Source: VBOC01 sp964512655 (GTDB lineage Bacteria; Bacteroidota; Ignavibacteria; UBA10030; SZUA-254). Taken from it: a DNA stretch of 64,000 bases. The position numbers and the translations under genes were made by a program. The stretch is from NCBI GenBank assembly GCA_964512655.1, contig CAZEJT010000001.1, positions 62,001-126,000 of the forward strand. Reading direction: 5' to 3'. The notes beneath the pieces were generated by a model, which was given only the letters and a program-made list of their open reading frames with translations, did not search any database and was not told the origin of the DNA. The stretch's first letter is position 1. Every line of letters begins with the position of its first letter. Shown in pieces: positions 10,376 to 18,374 of the stretch.

Positions 10376-11575
10376 ATGCGAAAGAACCTGATTCTGCTGT
10401 TGATGATCTTTTCGATGCCCGCGCTTCTGGGGTTCTGGGCCGGATACACGATGGGGCACCGCGGCACGCCCGGCGCGGAGACGGCGCAGACGGTGTCCGA
10501 GGGCGGACAGGCGGGGTTCGAAACCGCGTCCTATCAATCGGCTGTCCGTGATTCGGTCGGCGAGGCGCTCTCCAGCCAGAGGAGGAATGCCATCACGCGA
10601 GCGGTTGCGGAGGCGAGCCCTGCGGTGGTGGGAATCAACGTGACGGAGATCCGCGAGTACACCTACCGAGATCCCTTCTCACAATTCTTCGGCCAGTATT
10701 TCGGAGACCGCGTCCTCAGGCAGGAGGTGAAGGGGCTCGGCTCCGGCTTCATCATCTCGCCCGACGGCTACATCCTTACCAACGACCACGTGGCCGGCAA
10801 TGCCAAAGAAATCATCGTGACGCTGACCAACCGGGAGCGGTACAAGGCAAAGCTGATCGGGACGGATCTCGTGTCGGACATTTCTCTCCTGAAGATCGAC
10901 GGGAAGAATCTCCCCTCGGTCCGCCTCGGAAATTCGGAAGACGTGATCATCGGCGAGTGGGTGATCGCGATGGGAAATCCATTTGGCCTCTTTGAAATCA
11001 ACGACAAGCCCACGGTCACGGTCGGCGTTGTGAGCGCCACCGGAATCAACCTCAACGTGTCGGGCGGGAGATACTACCGCGGAATGATCCAGACGGATGC
11101 GGCCATCAACGAGGGAAACAGCGGCGGCCCCTTGCTGAACTCCCTCGGAGAGGTGATCGGCGTGAACGCGGTCATCTTCACGCCGAACCAGGGAAACATC
11201 GGGCTCGGGTTCGCGATCCCCGTCAACAGGGTGAAGGGGATCCTCGCCGATCTCAAGAACAAGGGCCGCATCGAGCGCGATTTCTGGACAGGTCTGGAGA
11301 TCAACTCGGTCGACGCCCGGGTGGCGAAGTATTTCGGGCTCGATCAGCCGGACGGGGTCATCGTGACCGAGGTGGTGCGCGGGAGCCCCGCCGACAGGGC
11401 CGGCTTCAAGGTAGGCGACATCATCATCGACGTGAACAACGAGCATATCAGCGCCGAGGAGAACATCACGTCGCTTGTCGGCGACGCAAAAGCGGGCGAC
11501 CTCCTGGCGATGAAGATCATCAGGGAGCGCCGCGCCATGACGCTCAGCCTGCGGCTGGAACGGCGGCCGTCATGA
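10376..11575 (+). CDS. HtrA/DegQ-like S1C serine protease with one PDZ domain
   Basis: About 399 residues with an N-terminal membrane anchor or signal (ILLLMIFSMPALLGFWAGY), so it acts in the periplasm. Counted from the alternative ATG at 10370, the catalytic triad is His140 (TNDHVAG), Asp170 (DISLLKID) and Ser251 (GNSGGPL). One PDZ domain covers about 300-395. The SD sequence GGAGG lies 3 nt from the ATG at 10370 but 9 nt from the ATG at 10376, so the second start is preferred. It probably degrades or refolds envelope proteins. Its stop overlaps the purB start (ATGA). Confidence 0.9.
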   Translation: MRKNLILLLMIFSMPALLGFWAGYTMGHRGTPGAETAQTVSEGGQAGFETASYQSAVRDSVGEALSSQRRNAITRAVAEASPAVVGINVTEIREYTYRDPFSQFFGQYFGDRVLRQEVKGLGSGFIISPDGYILTNDHVAGNAKEIIVTLTNRERYKAKLIGTDLVSDISLLKIDGKNLPSVRLGNSEDVIIGEWVIAMGNPFGLFEINDKPTVTVGVVSATGINLNVSGGRYYRGMIQTDAAINEGNSGGPLLNSLGEVIGVNAVIFTPNQGNIGLGFAIPVNRVKGILADLKNKGRIERDFWTGLEINSVDARVAKYFGLDQPDGVIVTEVVRGSPADRAGFKVGDIIIDVNNEHISAEENITSLVGDAKAGDLLAMKIIRERRAMTLSLRLERRPS

Positions 11576-12867
11576 TCGAACGGTACACGCGTCCGGAGAT
11601 GGGAACGATCTGGACCGAAGAACACAAGTTCCGGGTCTGGCTCGAGATTGAAATCCTTGCCTGCGAGGCGCGCGCGAGGCTGGGAGAAATTCCGAAAGAA
11701 GCCGCAAAGCGCATACGAAAGAAGGCCGGCTTCGATGCCGGGAAAGTGCTCGCGATCGAACGGGAGGTGAAGCACGACGTCATCGCGTTCCTGACCGACG
11801 TCGCCAGGCACGTGGGCCCGGATTCGCGCTACATCCATTACGGCATGACCTCATCCGACGTGCTCGACACGGGCCTCGCCGTGCAGATGAAGGAATCCGG
11901 AGAGCTTCTGACCGCGGGGCTCAGGTCTCTCCAGCGGGTTCTCGCGCGCCGCGCGCGTGAGTTCAAGCATACGGTCATGATCGGCCGCACGCACGGCATC
12001 CACGCCGAGCCGACAACATTCGGCCTCAAGCTCGCCCTCTGGTACGACGAAACCGGGCGGAACATCGGCCGGATGGAGCGCGCCTGTGAGGCGATCTCGG
12101 TGGGGCAGATCTCGGGGGCTGTGGGGACCTACGGCCACCTCGAGCCCGCCGTCGAGCAGTACGTCTGCAGGAAGCTGGGCCTGAGGCCCGCGCCGATTTC
12201 CACCCAGATACTGCAGCGCGATCTGCACGCCGAGTTCCTTACCACGCTGGCGATCGTCGGCGGCTCGATCGAGAAGTTTGCGACCGAAATCCGCCACCTG
12301 CAGAGGACCGAAGTGCTGGAGGCGGAAGAGCATTTCTCGAAGGGCCAGAAGGGATCCTCCGCCATGCCCCACAAGAGGAACCCCATCACCTGCGAGAGGC
12401 TCTCCGGCCTGGCGCGCGTCCTCAGGGGCAACGCGCACGCTTCGATGGAAAGCATCGCTCTCTGGCATGAGCGCGATATCAGCCACTCGTCGGCCGAGAG
12501 GATCATCATTCCCGACAGCTGCATCGTGCTCGATTACATGATCGCCACGATGACGCAGGTCCTCGATACCCTGAACGTCTACCCGTCAAATATGAACAAG
12601 AATCTGGACCTCACCGGCGGTCTCGTCTTTTCGGAGTCGGTACTCCTCGCCCTCACGGGAAGCGGCATGAAGAGGGAGGAAGCGTACGCGGTTGTGCAGC
12701 AGAACGCCATGAACGTGTGGAACACTCACAAGAGCTTCCGGGAGGCGCTCCTCGCCGATCCGCGGGTCAGCGCGCGCCTGAAGAACGGAGAACTCGAGGA
12801 GCTCTTCGATCTCGACAAAAGCCTCAGGCATGTCGACACAATATTCAGAAGGGTGGGATTGAAATGA
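11572..12867 (+). CDS. purB: adenylosuccinate lyase
   Basis: A 431-residue protein of the fumarase/aspartase superfamily. The signature SSAMPHKRNPI and the early YIHYGMTSSDVLDT and IGRTHGIHAEP motifs identify PurB. It cleaves SAICAR and adenylosuccinate in purine synthesis. The start ATG overlaps the stop of the HtrA-like gene, and its own stop overlaps the ATG of the aldehyde dehydrogenase, so the genes are translationally coupled. Confidence 0.94.
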   Translation: MIERYTRPEMGTIWTEEHKFRVWLEIEILACEARARLGEIPKEAAKRIRKKAGFDAGKVLAIEREVKHDVIAFLTDVARHVGPDSRYIHYGMTSSDVLDTGLAVQMKESGELLTAGLRSLQRVLARRAREFKHTVMIGRTHGIHAEPTTFGLKLALWYDETGRNIGRMERACEAISVGQISGAVGTYGHLEPAVEQYVCRKLGLRPAPISTQILQRDLHAEFLTTLAIVGGSIEKFATEIRHLQRTEVLEAEEHFSKGQKGSSAMPHKRNPITCERLSGLARVLRGNAHASMESIALWHERDISHSSAERIIIPDSCIVLDYMIATMTQVLDTLNVYPSNMNKNLDLTGGLVFSESVLLALTGSGMKREEAYAVVQQNAMNVWNTHKSFREALLADPRVSARLKNGELEELFDLDKSLRHVDTIFRRVGLK

Positions 12868-14345
12868 AACGCGAGCGCAACTTTATCGGGGGGCAATGGG
12901 TCGATGCCGCTTCCGGAAAAACCTTCGAGAACAGGAACCCGGCCCGCTGGAGCGAGGTGATCGGAACATTCCCTCTCTCATCGGCCGAGGATGTCAACCG
13001 CGCCGTCCGCGCGGCGAAAGAAGCCTTCGAGACGTGGCGGCTTGTCCCCGCCCCGACGCGCGGCGACATTATCCGCAAGGCGGGAGATATCATGACCGCC
13101 CGTAAGGAGGACCTCGCCCACGAGATGACACGGGAGATGGGCAAAGTGCTCGAAGAAACCCGCGGCGACGTGCAGGAGGGGATCGACACCGCGTACTACG
13201 CCGCCGGGGAAGGGAGACGGCTCTTCGGCGTCGTGGCGCCCTCCGAGCTCTCGAACAAGTTCAACATGGCCATCCGCATGCCTGTCGGCGTGTGCGGGCT
13301 TATCACTCCGTGGAACTTTCCCATGGCCATTCCCACCTGGAAGCTCTTCCCGGCTCTCGTTTCCGGGAACACTATTGTACTCAAACCGGCGGAGGACACT
13401 CCCAAGACAGCGACGACACTGGTCGAGATCCTGTCGGAGGCCGGCATCCCGCCCGGCGTACTGAACCTCGTGCACGGCAACGGCCCGGGGGCGGGTGCGC
13501 CGCTGGTGGAGCACCCCGATGTGGACCTCATCAGCTTTACCGGATCGACCGAGGTTGGGAGAAAGATTGCCGAGATCTGCGGGCGGACGGGGAAACGCGT
13601 AGCTCTGGAAATGGGGGGGAAGAACGCCCAGATCGTCATGGATGACGCCGATCTCGAGCTCGCGCTTGAGGGAGTTCTCTGGGGGGCGTTCGGGACGACC
13701 GGGCAGCGATGCACCGCCACATCGCGCCTCATCGTCCACGAGGCCGTTCATGCGAAGTTTGTGTCGATGCTCAAAGAAATGGCGCAATCCCTGCGAGTGG
13801 GAGATGGGGCTGCCACAGGCTCACAGGTAGGCCCGCTCATCAATGAGCAGCAGCTCAAGACCGTCTCCGGCTACGTTGAGATTGCGGAGAAGGAGGGCGC
13901 CGAAATTGTTGTCGGCGGCGAGCGTGAGACTTCCGGCGGCAGGGATGATGGGTGGTTCTTTCAACCGACGTTGGTGACCGGAGTGAAACCAGAGATGCGC
14001 GTGGCAAAAGAAGAGATTTTTGGACCCGTCCTCTCGGTCATCAAGGTAAAATCGCTTGAGGAGGCCATCCGGGTCGCGAACGACACTCAGTATGGCCTCT
14101 CCTCCTCGGTCTACACGCGAGACATCAACAAGGCCTATCTGGCGATCCGCGATATCAAAGCGGGCATTACATACATAAACGCGCCGACGATCGGCGCCGA
14201 AGCACACATGCCCTTCGGAGGAGTCAAAGGAACCGGCAATGGTCACCGCGAGGGTGGCTGGACCGTCTTCGACATCTTTACCGAGTGGAAGGCGGTTTAC
14301 ATAGACTACAGCGGAAAGCTCCAGCGCGCGCAGATCGACGCCTAA
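12864..14345 (+). CDS. NAD(P)-dependent aldehyde dehydrogenase, possibly 2-aminoadipate-semialdehyde dehydrogenase
   Basis: A 493-residue ALDH-superfamily enzyme starting at the ATG in the ATGA overlap with purB. Catalytic Glu249 (LEMGGKN) and Cys283 (GQRCTAT) are present, as is the cofactor motif FTGSTEVG. The frame stays open back into purB, but the overlap start is the sensible one. The C-terminus (FTEWKAVYIDYSG) and the lysine 6-aminotransferase gene beyond the cassette array suggest oxidation of 2-aminoadipate 6-semialdehyde in lysine catabolism. The substrate is inference; the family call is firm. Confidence 0.85.
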   Translation: MKRERNFIGGQWVDAASGKTFENRNPARWSEVIGTFPLSSAEDVNRAVRAAKEAFETWRLVPAPTRGDIIRKAGDIMTARKEDLAHEMTREMGKVLEETRGDVQEGIDTAYYAAGEGRRLFGVVAPSELSNKFNMAIRMPVGVCGLITPWNFPMAIPTWKLFPALVSGNTIVLKPAEDTPKTATTLVEILSEAGIPPGVLNLVHGNGPGAGAPLVEHPDVDLISFTGSTEVGRKIAEICGRTGKRVALEMGGKNAQIVMDDADLELALEGVLWGAFGTTGQRCTATSRLIVHEAVHAKFVSMLKEMAQSLRVGDGAATGSQVGPLINEQQLKTVSGYVEIAEKEGAEIVVGGERETSGGRDDGWFFQPTLVTGVKPEMRVAKEEIFGPVLSVIKVKSLEEAIRVANDTQYGLSSSVYTRDINKAYLAIRDIKAGITYINAPTIGAEAHMPFGGVKGTGNGHREGGWTVFDIFTEWKAVYIDYSGKLQRAQIDA

Positions 14346-14401
14346 AGGGCTTTTTCAGACAGGAATGTCTGATTACCCCCGGATATGAAACGCAACTCTT
14401 C

Positions 14402-14430
14402 TTGACATGCCCGCCTAAATTCGCTATCAT
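14402..14430 (+). promoter_or_regulatory. strong sigma70-like promoter reading into the cassette array
   Basis: TTGACA-N17-TATCAT, the closest match to consensus in the window. It points at the array and sits where the Pc promoter of an integron would be. Its role as cassette promoter is inference. Confidence 0.6.
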
Positions 14431-14474
14431 TGAGTAGACGCACCACATTTCTTGTGGTGCAAAGGGGAGGATAT

Positions 14475-14711
14475 TTACCTCAGCGGAGGGATGTACGGAT
14501 AAGTTCCGTTCAGCCAATCCATCACGATCTCAAGATCCACAACTCTCCCCACAGCACGCTGAAGGCCTACCTCGATTTGTTTCGCTCTCTTCCGGGAATT
14601 TAAAAGCCCCAACATCATTGGTATACCACCTTGCGGCTCGGACCATTCAGACAGTGATTGCCCGACCCTCCCCTCGCGGGATAACAAATCGCTGGATCCA
14701 ACCGAACCCAA
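14475..14711 (-). CDS. possible small hypothetical protein
   Basis: A 78-codon frame with a TTG start; an internal ATG ATG would give a 47-residue product. It is basic in its middle and matches no family I know. It lies opposite the promoter that reads into the array. No ribosome site is obvious and it may be chance. Confidence 0.2.
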   Translation of the reverse strand: MGSVGSSDLLSREGRVGQSLSEWSEPQGGIPMMLGLLNSRKRAKQIEVGLQRAVGRVVDLEIVMDWLNGTYPYIPPLR

Positions 14712-14776
14712 CAGAGATAAGTGTTAAACGCACAATTTTACATTGTTCCAAATGTTAGGTGCTGGACCGTAAGGAT

Positions 14777-15229
14777 ATGTCGTCATCGAACATGTACCAA
14801 TGGTTTCACTGGGTCCTTACCGGGCTGACCCTCAGTCTCATTGCCTGTTGTACCCACTCTACTTCTCCGCCACCGGCCCACATCCCAACTCAACAGGAGG
14901 AGCAGGATAGCCTCAACAAGCGCTGGGATGCGATCATATCCTTCGCTGCAAGCTCCTCATGTGACGGTGGTTCGCAATGTAGGTTCATTGGTCTAGGTTC
15001 GAAGACATGTGGTGGACCATTAGTGTATCTGGTCTATTCTACCTCCTTAGATACCGTAAAGCTTTTGTCTATGGTTCAGACTTTTGACAGTATGCAAATG
15101 GCATTTGACGACAGGTGGGATATCGGCTCAGATTGCATCGTCCCAAATCTGCCTGATAGCATTCGATGCATCGAGGGACATTGCAGAGGATTCTGGGATG
15201 GGCGGCCTCGGCTGTTTGGTGGATCGTAA
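14777..15229 (+). CDS. cassette 1: small lipoprotein of unknown function
   Basis: About 150 residues from ATG 14777 (a GTG at 14759 overlaps the cassette junction). An N-terminal hydrophobic stretch ends in LSLIACC, a lipobox, so the protein is probably lipid-anchored. The mature part has paired cysteines in the order GSKTCGGP, YLVYSTS, SDCIVPNLP and CIEGHC. I recognise this layout from small Bacteroidota lipoproteins of unknown function. Ribosome site is weak (AAGG, very close). It is followed by attC1. Confidence 0.7.
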   Translation: MSSSNMYQWFHWVLTGLTLSLIACCTHSTSPPPAHIPTQQEEQDSLNKRWDAIISFAASSSCDGGSQCRFIGLGSKTCGGPLVYLVYSTSLDTVKLLSMVQTFDSMQMAFDDRWDIGSDCIVPNLPDSIRCIEGHCRGFWDGRPRLFGGS

Positions 15230-15236
15230 CTCGCAC

Positions 15237-15378
15237 AGCGCCGAACACGCCAAACAACGATGCTCGGATGGCCGACCGCAATGGGGAATGAATTTGTCGC
15301 TCAACTTTTGCTTCGCGATGAATGTATGGACCTGTAGCTCGCAAAAGTGTCGGGTTGTTTGCCGACACGTTATGCGCC
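15237..15378 (+). repeat. attC1 (cassette recombination site)
   Basis: Inner arms CAAACAAC/GTTGTTTG and central stem CTTTTGC/GCAAAAG. The right core is GTTATGC (15369-15375). The outer left arm is poorly conserved (GCGCCGAAC). Confidence 0.8.
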
Positions 15379-15424
15379 AGGCCGTCGGAGCGATAGCCCC
15401 GGGCTTTGAGGAGAGATTAGCAAT

Positions 15425-15889
15425 ATGAGTAAGAACCGCCCCCTCGTGGCAATCCTCACCTTCATATCGTACGCCGCTGGTACGATCACGATACTTTCGT
15501 GCACCGACTTGACGTCAACGATAATCAAACCCGGGACGGCAAGGATTCAGGTAGATACCGTCCGGAGTGATCAACTACCAACACGATTCGACACGCTCAC
15601 GTTATACATTGCTGTGGAACCCACATGGGGCTTTCTTCAAAACCCCGCGCGTGCTGATAGCCTAGCAAACCGGTTTGCCCAAAGTGACCTCAAAATCGCT
15701 GATATGTGGTTTCCAATTGACGAACCGATTTGTTTACAAACTTTTATTACCTATAACGAAATCAGCATCCGATTGTGGAAACCGGATACTTTGGTAAACA
15801 GCCTGGGATACTCACCGGCGTCCGGTATTTCCGCATGTTTCCGGTTGTATAAGCACTACAGGTTTATTCCAGCTCGGACCAGCGGATGA
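15425..15889 (+). CDS. cassette 2: putative lipoprotein of unknown function
   Basis: A 154-residue protein with a good ribosome site (GAGGAG) and an N-terminal hydrophobic segment ending in TILSCTD, a likely lipobox. The mature part is not recognised; it has two cysteines (PICLQ and ISACFR) that could form a disulfide. It occupies its own cassette between attC1 and attC2 and probably functions at the cell surface or periplasm. No function is proposed. Confidence 0.6.
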   Translation: MSKNRPLVAILTFISYAAGTITILSCTDLTSTIIKPGTARIQVDTVRSDQLPTRFDTLTLYIAVEPTWGFLQNPARADSLANRFAQSDLKIADMWFPIDEPICLQTFITYNEISIRLWKPDTLVNSLGYSPASGISACFRLYKHYRFIPARTSG

Positions 15890-15929
15890 CAAATCACAAT
15901 TACACTCCAATAGGGGGGACTGCCGGACA

Positions 15930-16047
15930 GCGCCTAGCACGGCAAATAATGAGGCTCAATTAGCTCGCTCAACACTTTGGCCTCGCGATGAATCTACTGA
16001 TCTGTAGCTCGCAAAAGTGCTGCGTTGTTTGCCAGGACGCTAGGCGC
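15930..16047 (+). repeat. attC2 with paired change in the crossover triplet
   Basis: Central stem and inner right arm (CGTTGTTTGCC) are conserved. The outer arms are GCGCCTAGC (15930-15938) and GCTAGGCGC (16039-16047), a perfect 9-bp pair, but the usual GTT of the core is GCT and the AAC of the left arm is AGC. Confidence 0.75.
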
Positions 16048-16084
16048 AACCCACGTTTCGTATTAGAATAGGCTTAATTTTCTC

Positions 16085-16483
16085 GTGACAAGACCGTTCG
16101 AGATTGCAATAATCTCATTGGCGCTAATAACCTCGTGCACTCAGCGGGCCAGTGATAAGAGCGATCCTCGCGAGACGCTGAATGATAGCTTGACATTTCT
16201 ATTGGCCTCGGACTCGTTAGATGTCAGACATCAATTGCTGACCAAAATTCCTGTTGGTACGAGCGACTCAGCCGCCCTTTCGACTTTGCGGAATCTAGGC
16301 TATAATCCCCAAATCATATGGGGAACTAAGTGGATTGGGCGGGGCGATGTCGTCGATTACATTTATTGCGACACTACCAGGTGGGAGAAATCGATGATAT
16401 CTCGGCGGTGGCAATTCGCCGTTTTCATTGAGAACCATAAGGTAGCGGACATCGGCGTTACCAGTGGTCTGATTGGTCCATAA
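16085..16483 (+). CDS. cassette 3: putative lipoprotein of unknown function
   Basis: A 132-residue protein from a GTG start. The N-terminal segment IAIISLALITSC ends in a lipobox cysteine. The mature part includes the stretches LGYNPQIIWG and DVVDYIYCDT; I do not recognise the family. No clear Shine-Dalgarno sequence precedes the GTG, so the start is less certain. It lies between attC2 and the degenerate attC3. Confidence 0.55.
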   Translation: MTRPFEIAIISLALITSCTQRASDKSDPRETLNDSLTFLLASDSLDVRHQLLTKIPVGTSDSAALSTLRNLGYNPQIIWGTKWIGRGDVVDYIYCDTTRWEKSMISRRWQFAVFIENHKVADIGVTSGLIGP

Positions 16484-16490
16484 CGTGGGC

Positions 16491-16670
16491 TGCGCCTGAT
16501 ACGCAAAAACACGACGCTGGAAATGGCAAAGTTCATAGGAACCTCGCTCAACTGTCTTGTTCACAAGGCCATTGCCTTCCGCCGCGCGGAATTGGTTTAT
16601 TATAGCTGCGCTCGGCGCTTATCGAGAGGTTCACAAGACTGAAGCGTGTTTTTGCGAGTCGTAATTCGCA
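16491..16670 (+). repeat. attC3, degenerate and longer
   Basis: Inner arms CGCAAAAACACG (16502-16513) and CGTGTTTTTGCG (16645-16656) are perfectly complementary over 12 bp, but the central stem of the other sites is missing and the outer arm is GTAATTC rather than GTTATGT. It is either a decayed site or one of a different lineage. Confidence 0.55.
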
Positions 16671-16727
16671 ATAGGGTGCTTAGCCTTCCAAGGCTTGCTC
16701 GAGACCATCCGAAAGGAAAGTCACCAG

Positions 16728-17096
16728 ATGAAAGTAAAATGGATCTCGCTAATTTTCTATTCGGTTGTCGCCTATCTCTGGGGGAAGGATAATTTGGGGC
16801 GGATGGGCTGAGAAGACGTATGCCAAAATGAAGGACACAAACATGCCTTGATTTTGGTTGCGAGCCTTTCGAATCGAGCCTACACCTCAGAACTGTGTCA
16901 AGTTTCTCAGGACGACCAGTGCAATTGGCATTATTATGATGACAGTTATTACGGTGATAATCTTACTTTTCGTGAACTAGAAATGGTTATTGTAAAATCC
17001 AAGGTTGATGAATGTGGGCTCGAAGAAACCCTGCAACCGGGTAGGACTTGCCGCCGCACTGCGAATAACAGTGGCAACAACGGCGCTTCAAAATGA
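16728..17096 (+). pseudogene. cassette 4: small secreted-type gene interrupted by an in-frame TGA
   Basis: A good ribosome site (GAAAGGAAAG) precedes ATG 16728 and an N-terminal hydrophobic segment (ISLIFYSVVAYLW). The frame meets TGA at 16809-16811 after 27 codons, then continues open in the same frame for 94 codons to 17096, including the cysteine-bearing part CQVSQDDQCNWHYY and DECGLEE. The downstream part alone would need a TTG start (16848). The simplest reading is one gene of about 122 codons with a nonsense change; a base-calling error is possible. The C-terminus runs into attC4. Confidence 0.5.
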
Positions 17097-17198
17097 GGCC
17101 AGAGGGTAAAGAGCCTCGCTCAATGTCGCTGCTTCGCATTTGAATTCCTTTATCAATAGCTCGCATCGGCATTGCGCTGTTGCCACAGACGTTAACCG
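17061..17198 (+). repeat. attC4
   Basis: Inner arms TGGCAACA and TGTTGCCA are perfect; the left outer arm is GAATAAC and the right core is GTTAACC (17191-17197). It overlaps the last codons of cassette 4. Confidence 0.75.
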
Positions 17199-17256
17199 AT
17201 ATGCTTCTGCGTGAAGACGGATCTGAGAGTTCCGGAATCATGAAATCTGAGGTAGC

Positions 17257-17511
17257 ATGAGGCGCGTCCTCTTTAGGAAACCAGTTCTTCGGGTTGTCTC
17301 AGTGCTTTTGGGATTGCTCTTAATTCTGCAGGGGATCTCCTGGATAGTTCGGGGTAATCTCAACTACCTGCACTACTGGGGCGGCATCGTCTTTGCTCCG
17401 CTCGCGGTTCTAGTCGGATTGATATTCGTCTATCTGGTTATTTTTCAATGGGATCGACTTGGCGGAACCAGTTCTGAACAGGGCCGTGATAAGTCTCTTA
17501 GAAGAAGGTAG
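17257..17511 (+). CDS. cassette 5: small membrane protein with two predicted spans
   Basis: An 84-residue protein with ATG 17257 behind GAGG. Two hydrophobic segments are visible: VLRVVSVLLGLLLILQGI and IVFAPLAVLVGLIFVYLVI, with a basic N-terminus and a charged tail ending RDKSLRRR. No family is recognised. It fills its own cassette between attC4 and attC5. Confidence 0.6.
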   Translation: MRRVLFRKPVLRVVSVLLGLLLILQGISWIVRGNLNYLHYWGGIVFAPLAVLVGLIFVYLVIFQWDRLGGTSSEQGRDKSLRRR

Positions 17512-17540
17512 CATGTGTTTTCCTCTATTGAAACCCTTTC

Positions 17541-17685
17541 GCCTAACAACGGCAAAACAACGGCGCTCGCGAATGAGCTCTAAGGCAGACCCCACATGGA
17601 CTTGCTCATCACTTTTGCTTTGCGATGAATCTACTGATCTGTAGCTCGCAAAAGCGCGGCGTTGTTTGCCGAGACGTTATGTGCC
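17541..17685 (+). repeat. attC5 (long form)
   Basis: Left arm GCCTAAC, matching RYYYAAC exactly; right core GTTATGT (17676-17682). Central stem CACTTTTGC pairs imperfectly with GCAAAAGCG. It carries an extra segment AATGAGCTCTAAGGCAGA that is shared only with attC8. Confidence 0.85.
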
Positions 17686-17704
17686 ATGAAACGGCTAGTT
17701 TTCG

Positions 17705-18196
17705 ATGACTGGTTGGGTTACAATCGCCCTCTTCAGTGTGTGCTTGCTAGCCTCAGTCTACCAGCATGACAGGGCCGACTTTGTAGCTTTGTCGCGAACA
17801 GGGTGCTACGGCGCTTGTCCAGCGTTTGAAGTAACGATCTACTCCACTGGGAAAGTCATATTCCGCGGTGATCGCTACGTCGCTATTATTGGTCGAAGAG
17901 AATACCGAGTGAATGTAGACTCCGCAAAATCTCTTTTCAGCCTTGCCCGGCAGATCGGATTTTTTTCAATGCCTCGAGGTTTCTTTGGCGAGCCTGACAT
18001 TCGCCAACTCCCTAACGGCTCAGCTGAGACTACTCACACTCAGGTGTCAGATCATGCGGGACGCCTTATCACGGTATGCTTACATGACACCACAAAAACC
18101 GTTCAAGATGACTGGGGTGTCTCACTGGGGATAGCCGAATTGGAACGCGCCATCCATCGTGTGGCTAGGACCACACGATTGATCAACAAGGAGTAG
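17705..18196 (+). CDS. cassette 6: DUF6438-like secreted protein
   Basis: A 163-residue protein. After a hydrophobic N-terminus (VTIALFSVCLLASVY) comes LSRTGCYGACPAFEVTIYSTGKVIFRG in two parts, the pattern I associate with the DUF6438 family (a Cys-x3-Cys loop followed by a beta hairpin), then a C-terminal region. The function of the family is not known. It is exported or membrane-anchored by its N-terminal segment. The gene lies between attC5 and attC6. Confidence 0.65.
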   Translation: MTGWVTIALFSVCLLASVYQHDRADFVALSRTGCYGACPAFEVTIYSTGKVIFRGDRYVAIIGRREYRVNVDSAKSLFSLARQIGFFSMPRGFFGEPDIRQLPNGSAETTHTQVSDHAGRLITVCLHDTTKTVQDDWGVSLGIAELERAIHRVARTTRLINKE

Positions 18197-18227
18197 GTTT
18201 AGGTCTCTTGGCTACTAGCCGGTGCAC

Positions 18228-18347
18228 GGCACAGAACACGGCAAACAACGGCGCTCGAAGGGATCGCTCAACACTTTTGCTTCGCGATGAATCTACTGAT
18301 TTGTAGTTCGCAAAAGTGTCGTGTTGTTTGCCGAGACGTTATGTGCC
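18228..18347 (+). repeat. attC6 (best-conserved short form)
   Basis: Outer arms GGCACAGAAC/GTTATGTGCC differ at one position; inner arms GGCAAACAAC/GTTGTTTGCC are perfect; central stem CACTTTTGC/GCAAAAGTG with apical CTAC/GTAG. This is the clearest model of the site. Confidence 0.9.
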
Positions 18348-18374
18348 ATTAGCGTCTAGACACAGAGGATGAAA

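Larger units (their letters stand above)
14346..14753. other. gap before the cassette array: hairpins and a promoter, no firm gene
   Basis: About 410 bp with no recognisable gene. It holds a small hairpin CAGAC/GTCTG (14357-14372), a strong sigma70-like promoter at 14402-14430 reading right, and a perfect 8-bp stem GCACCACA/TGTGGTGC with a 5-nt loop (14440-14460) lacking a T-run. It ends at GTTAGGT (14754-14760), which fits the cassette junction consensus GTTRRRY. This is where an integron platform would sit, but no intI reading frame is present. Confidence 0.6.
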
